NCBI GenBank assembly: GCA_009667805.1
Contig: CM019065.1
Span: 17,124,952-17,188,951 of the forward strand
Origin: Leptobrachium leishanense
Lineage: Eukaryota; Chordata; Amphibia; Anura; Megophryidae
DNA length: 64,000 nt
Reading direction: 5' to 3'
In this document: one piece after another, positions 56,648 through 64,000 of the stretch
Numbering within the stretch: the stretch's first letter is position 1
Layout: each line of letters begins with the position of its first letter
Notes under the pieces: generated by a model
Databases searched by the model: none
What the model saw: the letters and a program-made list of their open reading frames with translations, nothing else
What the model was told of the DNA's origin: nothing
Translations under genes and position numbers: made by a program

Positions 56648-57336
56648 GTGAGTTTCATAATGGAACCACTTGGACTTACTTTATTTTAATATACATTGTT
56701 GAAACATTAAGACATTAAGATTTCTTTGTCCATCTGTCTCTCTGGCCCATGTCCCTTCCCCATCTGTCTCTGTGGCCCATGCAGTGTTGGTGTTTGGGAG
56801 ATGTGGCCAGTGTGGCTGCAAAGATTTCCAGATTGCCTTGGAAATCCGGAGGGTGACATAGCCCGCAAGCAGTCCCATGTTACCGCTCTCTCCATGATAC
56901 TCAGTTACCTGCTGCAATAGCCCTGGCTGTTCCACTCCACAAAGCTCCAACCCCCTGGCATGCAAGGGAGAGTGATGGCCATAATAGGCTTGCCCTAGAG
57001 GAAATGCTAAGCTTGGGTTCCACACATGATGTTCTGCCTGGACCCTCCCTAGACACCAGTAAGGTCAAAATGTTAATGCCTATGTGTGTAGGTTTGTGTA
57101 GTTTCAAGTCACAGTTGTGTTAGGGTGTGTTTGCATGTGTCAGAGAGGGTGTGAGGCTTTCAGTATGAGTGTGTGTATGTGAATGGGTGGTGGTTCAAGA
57201 TCTGTGCAGGTGTTAGTGTGTAAGGGGGCCAGGGTCTAGGTCATTGTATGGGAATGTCATGGCCTCTTTTTGTGTTAGGGAATTTCTGTGTGTCTGTCAG
57301 TGTCTCTGTGTTAGTCTGTCAGTGTCTTTGTCATTA
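56648..57336. other. Intron 3, unassigned
   Basis: No recognisable exon. GT-rich text at 57110-57320. The antisense frame at 56681-57025 has no family resemblance. Confidence 0.4.
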
Positions 57337-57700
57337 GGGGTTATTCAAAGAGTGACGAATTTGCCACAGAATTTCCCCGTACAGTGCAATTTTGTGGCCA
57401 TTCGACTATTTAGAAAGCTATCGATTCACCAAATATTGGCGAATTGACAGCGAGATACGGTGCAATTCAGCGATCTTCGGCAGCAGCTTCGGCGGCAGTG
57501 AACTTCCCCATAGAGAAGTAATAGTTAATCTATTCAGAGAACGGCAATCAGCACCGAAAAGATAGCGAAATGCACAGATTTTAGGTTTAATCAGGCGAAT
57601 CCCATAGGTTTCAATGTAAAAAAATTCCCTGTTTTTCTTAAATATTCAAACGTTTATTCATTCCATTTGCAGCAATAAGCCTATTTTTAGGCAAAACGCA
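57337..57700 (+). repeat. Harbinger-like repeat fragment in intron 3
   Basis: It starts GGGGTTATTCAAAGAGTGAC and includes CCCATAGAGAAGTAATAGTT and ATCCCATAGGTTTCAATGTA. It is followed directly by the short repeat at 57704-57795 shared with 49731-49820. Confidence 0.65.
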
Positions 57701-58283
57701 ACCACATGTATCTCGAGATACATAGCAGACTTTTTTCCTTCAGGCTTTTAAGCACTCCTGACGAGCCTTGACGGGCAAAACGCACATCGGGTGCTTTTAG
57801 AGCTAGGTAGAGCGAATGTAAAACTCAAAAACAATATCTGTACAGCTTAATAATCTAGCAGTTTACAATACTACCAGTTGATGATTATGTAACAGGAGTG
57901 TGCTAATGAAGGGTGCTTGGAAGAATCTTAACACACAGTGTCGAAAGACTTAAGGCCGGCTCTGGGTTCATATCCCCATGTGTCTCTGTGCCCCTCTTTT
58001 CCTCCACGAGTGATGGGGAGTTCTGTGTCCTCCATCGCCTCTAAATGTATGTCTGTGCCTTACCCTCCTCATATTTCTCTGTACCACTTTTTTTCTTCAC
58101 TCTTAGTCCTATGTCTCCTCTCCTGCGCATTCCATTGCCCCGTTCTGTCTCCTTCATGTGATATGCTGATTATTATTGTGTTTTCTATTGCAACTCTATC
58201 AGAAGTGAATAATCAAGAATGGCAAAAGTGTTTAAATAATGTGATTTCCTTATAAATTAATAATTTAGTGTTTTCGATCTCAG

Positions 58284-58428
58284 GTCAGAGCTCCAGGAGT
58301 GCTGCAATGCTGGTAGGAATCTTCTGATCACGCAGGAAAACACTCACATAGGAGATAACATTACTTTTGAAACTAGAAAGGATAAACACATCGAGGTGAC
58401 CAAATCACTTCATGAAATGTTTCCCAAG
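58284..58428 (+). CDS. Alpha-2,8-sialyltransferase family, exon 4
   Basis: 145 nt, acceptor TTTTCGATCTCAG, donor AAG|GTATGT; enters in phase 2 and leaves in phase 0. It encodes SELQECCNAGRN, LLITQENTHIGDNITFE and EVTKSLHEMFPK. The Cys-Cys pair, the Q-x-N-T-x-x-G block and the MFP ending match the segment that directly precedes sialylmotif L in ST8SIA5 and ST8SIA6. DNIT is a further N-glycosylation sequon. The exons so far encode 143 residues. The next exon should contain the CAVVGNGG-type sialylmotif L and is not found before 64000. Confidence 0.8.
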
Positions 58429-58869
58429 GTATGTTGAGAACACCCCTAAATATCTGTGCACCTCCCTAAACACTGTGTCATAATGATCTATAAACATCTG
58501 AGGGGTCTTCACAGCCAGGCTCTTGTCTACATCTCTGGTCATTTAATTACACAGTTATGCAGGTCCTGAGAACCTCAGGGGTACTAAGGGTATTTTATGC
58601 TCCAGAGAGACAAATAGTATACCCCTTCACCTCCAGGCTCATTGCTGCTACAAAGTCCTATGGTTTGCATTACAATACAGGTATTATTATTTATTTGTAT
58701 TTAATATATAAATATTTTTATAAATTTGCACATTTATTATTTAATTTATATTATAACTAGCTTTTGCCTGCAGCATCTCTCGTGTGGATTTTGTGATTTG
58801 TTACAATTGTTTTTAAAAGAAACATGAGTTTTTTTTGTCCAAACTGTACAAAATATAATTTACAGGTTG

Positions 58870-59830
58870 ATGTAGTAAAGTAAAAAGTAATGTTTATTGC
58901 AGACATTAGTTAGGGAATATTGGCTACAAAACAAAGTTGAATATAAAATATTCAACCCCCTTTTTTCACTCCCCGCACATGGATTTTTTGGAAAATGATA
59001 AAACAATTTTTTTTTCTTATTTCTTAAGAAGATTGTAAATACCAATTTTCACGCTTGTAACACTTTTTGTTTTTGAAATATAGGTATACTGCTAAAAGTA
59101 TTCAACACTCTTTTTTCACTCCCTTTACTTGGATTTTTGGAAAATGGTAGAACACCTGTTTTTTTTATTTTTCAAGAAGATTGTAAATACCAATTTTCAC
59201 ATCTCTAACAGCTCTATTTTTTGAGATATAGCGATCCTGGTTAAAATATTAAACTCCCTTGAATATGTTAAAAATAATATTCACTCCCCTTTTTCACTCC
59301 CTACTCGGATTTTTAGAAAAATGGTAAAACACGTGTTTTTTTTCTTTTCAAGAAGAGAGTAAATAACAATGTTCACGCCTGTAGCAACTTTGATTTTTGA
59401 AATATAGGTATACTGATAGAAGCACCCCCCCACACTGGATTTTCAGAAACAGTAAAATATGTGTTCTTTTATTTTTCAAGACAAATCTAAATACCAATTT
59501 TAAGGCTTGTAACATCTATAGGTATCCTGTTTAAAATATTAAAGTCCCTTTTTTCACCCCCCCCCACTTGGATTTTTGGAAAACGCTAAAACCCGTATTT
59601 TTTTTATTTTTCAAGAAGATTGTAAATATCATATTTCATGCCTATAACATCTTTGGTTTTTGAGATATAGGTATAATGATAAAAGTATTCAACCCCCTTT
59701 TTTCACTCCCCCTTACTTGGATTTTTGGAAAATGGTAGAACACCTGTGGTTTTTTTTTCAAGAAGATCATAAATAAAAATTTTCACGTCTTTTAACAGCT
59801 TTAGTTTTTGAAATATAGTTATACTTATAA
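58870..59830 (+). repeat. ~150-bp tandem repeat, about 6 diverged units, downstream intron
   Basis: Units contain TTTTTTCACTCCC, TTGGATTTTTGGAAAATGGT, TTCAAGAAGATTGTAAATA and TTTTGAAATATAGGTATACT. Irregular spacing, AT-rich, non-coding. Confidence 0.85.
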
Positions 59831-59942
59831 AATTCAAAGCGACGTATCACACGTGTAGTTGTTCACATATAAGCATAATCACAATATGGCACAATTATAT
59901 ATATGTACTGAGGGATAGTATATTACGCATACACATCTTGTA

Positions 59943-61567
<1,625 letters not shown>

Positions 61568-62511
61568 TATATAGGGTAATGTGTACAATGCAAGCGTAAA
61601 TAATTGTAGTCCAATCCCCTACATATTATTCCTGTACAAGATGTAATGCAATATGGTATAGTTCGTTTATGGTGTACTGCTGCCACCTAGTGTTTGGTGT
61701 GTAGTATGACCGCTGTTTTTAGGGAATCACAATCCACAGCTTATAGGGATTCCTCAACCTTAACAGTCAGTTTTTATCTGCTCACTCCGATGCTTAGGGG
61801 TTTATTTGATATTCCTCTTTGCAGTGGATCACCAGTGACCTCTTTCCTCCTTGTCCCTCCAAAAGAAAAAAGCGTCAGAGGTGTGCTTTTTTCTTTTTCA
61901 TTTCGAGGGACAAGGCTAAACTTAGTAAATATATTTTTCTTCCTGCTTGGGGGGGGGGGTCAATTTTTGAAGCAGCTGAGCCAAGGAGGACTCACGGTCA
62001 CTTAGTGGTGATCTGTTTAATTCTTTTATGGCCAGCCCAACGAACTGGGGATGGTAAACCCATACCCGGTTCCTGCTGGGGGAAGTCAATTTTTGAAGCA
62101 GCTGAGCCGAGGGGGAACCGGGAGATCTCACTTCACTTACAGCAGTTGTCCAGCAGTTATGGTGGTTTGAGGATCATTTGCTGCTGCTCAGATGGCTTTC
62201 TTTGTCTCACTTGAGTCAGGCAGCTAAGGCAGGCAGGGTGCGGCTGCGGTGGTGTATAACAGAACCCCCAGGATGTGGCTTTATTTATAGGCCTGGCAGT
62301 GACGTCAGACGGATGGCACGCTGATGCGGTGCTCCCTCTGGCATGGCCGCATCATTAGAGGGGGCCGGCCGGCTGGGAGGCCACGCCATCTTTGATTTTT
62401 AACTGGATTTCATAATTGTACTGGGGGTGTTGCATTGTGACTGACACACTTCAAAAAAATTTGATTTTTTTTATATTCCTGGCCTGGCATCACTAGGGTG
62501 TTGGTGACTAT
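61568..62511. other. Downstream intron stretch, unassigned
   Basis: It includes a duplicated phrase (TCAATTTTTGAAGCAGCTGA at 61960 and 62088) and a GC-rich block at 62300-62400. No gene recognised. Confidence 0.4.
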
Positions 62512-62693
62512 CAGGGTTATTCAGAGAGTGGTGAAAAGTAGGCTAATGACTGAAAAATTGAAAATTCTAGGTCAAAATAGCCAAACCAGAAAAATTCTCC
62601 CATTCATCTCACTTTCTAAACCGGCTATTTTGACCTATAATTTTCCATTCTCCCGTCATTCTCCTGCTTTTCACCGCTCTCTGAATAACCCTG
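62512..62693. mobile_element. 182-bp palindromic MITE
   Basis: CAGGGTTATTCAGAGAGTGG at the left and CGCTCTCTGAATAACCCTG at the right, with arms that pair along most of their length. It is a clean solitary copy of the units inside hAT copy F (38868-39798). Confidence 0.85.
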
Positions 62694-62759
62694 TTTGTGT
62701 CACCCTAGTGGGGGGTGTCACCCATTGCAGGCCACACCCCTCGCACCCCACATGTGATG

Positions 62760-62895
62760 CCACTGGACTATATACAACCCCAGTTCCTGCGTGTCAGCAA
62801 GGATACAAACTTTATACAGCCCCAGCATGTCAGTGAGGATACAGACTATATACAGCCCCAGCCACAGCATGTCAGTAAGGACACAAACTATATCA
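62760..62895 (+). repeat. Short tandem repeat, ~36-45 bp unit, about 3.5 copies
   Basis: Units of ATATACAGCCCCAGCATGTC plus AGTAAGGATACAAAC. The open frame at 62715-62918 derives from it. Confidence 0.75.
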
Positions 62896-63904
62896 GTGCT
62901 TTTTTTCTGGAAAAATAGGTGGAGGTACTGTTAATTAAAAAATTTAGCTAATCAAATCAATGTCCTATTTATAAATACCACAGCTGAAATCTCAATAAAC
63001 CTTTTTCTTCTCATATAGCAAGCAAGGCAACAGCTGCGCATGACGCTGGCCAGCGGAGACCTCAGGAAAATCAAACACAAGTCTGTGTTGGTCTTAAGAG
63101 AAATCTGGTCTGTCTTTGTTCAGCCAGTTATATTTATTAGATTTCAAAGAACTTCTAACCAATCAGTATACAGATACATTTCCACGTCAGAGTTTGACCA
63201 ATACAGTCACTTATTACCATATATGGTTGAGAGATGTCTTTTTTTCCTCTGTCTCCCAACTTTCGAGCACTTTTTCCCTACACTTAACGTAACAAAGGCT
63301 TACAGGAAGTCTGGTTTTAGTTAAAATTCCCCAGGCCACATCCCATGAAAGAAAAAGCTATCTGCATATAGTATTGAACAGTTTGAAAAGGGAGGGTCAT
63401 AGCCAATTTTAGCAGAACAGGTTTTTCAACACAGGATATTTATATTCATACAGGAAATTAAAATCTAACAGGTACTCTCACACCAAGGGAAAAACTGATT
63501 TATTATGACTATTTTTGGTGTCCTAATAAATACTCCTTCATTAACCCTTTAAGGAAAGAGGCAATTTTACAAGTTCGGAACACTTCTAAAAGTAGAATTC
63601 CAGTTATTCGCCTGTTCAACCATAATTTACCTCTTGCATATTAAGTGCACCCAGGGGCCCACCACACGATGCTGCCAAGATGCCTAATGTTATTCTTACT
63701 TTGTGCAGTGCAGGCAGAAGATAATGTGGTGATTCTAAGAGCAATACCATCCTTTTGGATGCAGGGCAAGGGGCAACGCCGGACTGCGACAAGGATACAG
63801 GCGCAGAATTTTACGCACAGCAGCCTGTTTAAAGACCAATACATGCATTTACTCACACACAGCCATATGTTCACATACTTAACCATATATCCCCTACACC
63901 CCGG
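62896..63904. other. Unassigned stretch at the 3' side of the window
   Basis: No sialyltransferase exon found. An acceptor-like TTTTTCTTCTCATATAG at 63002-63018 precedes an open frame to 63324, but the translation lacks any sialylmotif. Confidence 0.4.
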
Positions 63905-64000
63905 GGGATGTAGCAATAAAACTCACAGTAATGCGTGGTGTGTCTGAGCATATCCCAGAACTCTAGAGCACTGAATCTCCCAGTAATGTGCAGTGTGTAT
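63905..64000 (+). repeat. ~56-bp satellite array, sense orientation, continues past the window
   Basis: Two units (GCAATAAAACTCACAGTAAT, GTGTGTCTGAGCATATCCCA) run to the last base. Confidence 0.85.

Noticed and set aside
63019..63324. Possible fifth sialyltransferase exon after an acceptor-like TTCTCATATAG
   Set aside because: The phase would fit, but the translation has no sialylmotif, Cys pattern or resemblance to ST8SIA proteins, and no good donor follows.

Overview
The window looks like nuclear DNA of a vertebrate, most likely an amphibian (frog). It is AT-rich and repeat-dominated, and it carries families common in anuran genomes: DD34E Tc1 elements, BED-finger hAT elements with 8-bp target duplications, TTAA-flanked elements, TWA-flanked Harbinger-like MITEs and Ty3/gypsy fragments. 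It also has large-intron gene structure with consensus splice sites. There is no bacterial organisation, and I saw no rRNA, tRNA or CRISPR locus. Species is not determinable by eye.

Region 1 (1-20.3 kb) is a nested pile of mobile elements. After a minus-strand gypsy LTR (1-839) and a foldback MITE (1065-1186), one hAT element (1347 to about 20226, transposase on +) has been broken by at least four insertions. These are a 1.68-kb CAGTGGTG-ended hAT MITE (2536-4215), a SINE-like piece (4296-4450), a second full-length copy of the same hAT family in the opposite orientation (4485-10356), and a large LTR-like element (12554-18620). The LTR-like element itself contains a different 8-bp-TSD element (13481-17309) with a Myb-like gene and a TTAA element.

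Region 2 (20.3-32 kb) starts with a TTAA element and an unassigned stretch. A 5'-truncated gypsy pol follows (RNase H at 22625-22936). It is split by a third, best-preserved copy of the hAT family (22937-29730, perfect TSD ATCCTACA), then resumes with the integrase zinc finger, integrase C-terminus, pol tail and 3' LTR (to about 31880).

Region 3 (32-42.6 kb) holds simple repeats, minisatellites, a TTAA MITE, a second copy of the large LTR-like repeat, a 1.93-kb deletion derivative of the hAT family (38375-40304), and a Harbinger-like element carrying a further hAT-like element.

Region 4 (43-64 kb) contains the one convincing host gene, on the + strand. It has four coding exons (43062-43177, 47437-47517, 56561-56647, 58284-58428) with matching splice phases. 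Together they give the cytoplasmic tail, signal anchor and stem of an alpha-2,8-sialyltransferase (ST8SIA) family type II Golgi enzyme. The sialylmotif exons are not in the window and should lie beyond 64 kb. Its introns host four Tc1 elements. Two of these (53606-54836 and 59943-61567) retain uninterrupted full-length DD34E transposase frames. The introns also hold a ~56-bp satellite and other minisatellites.
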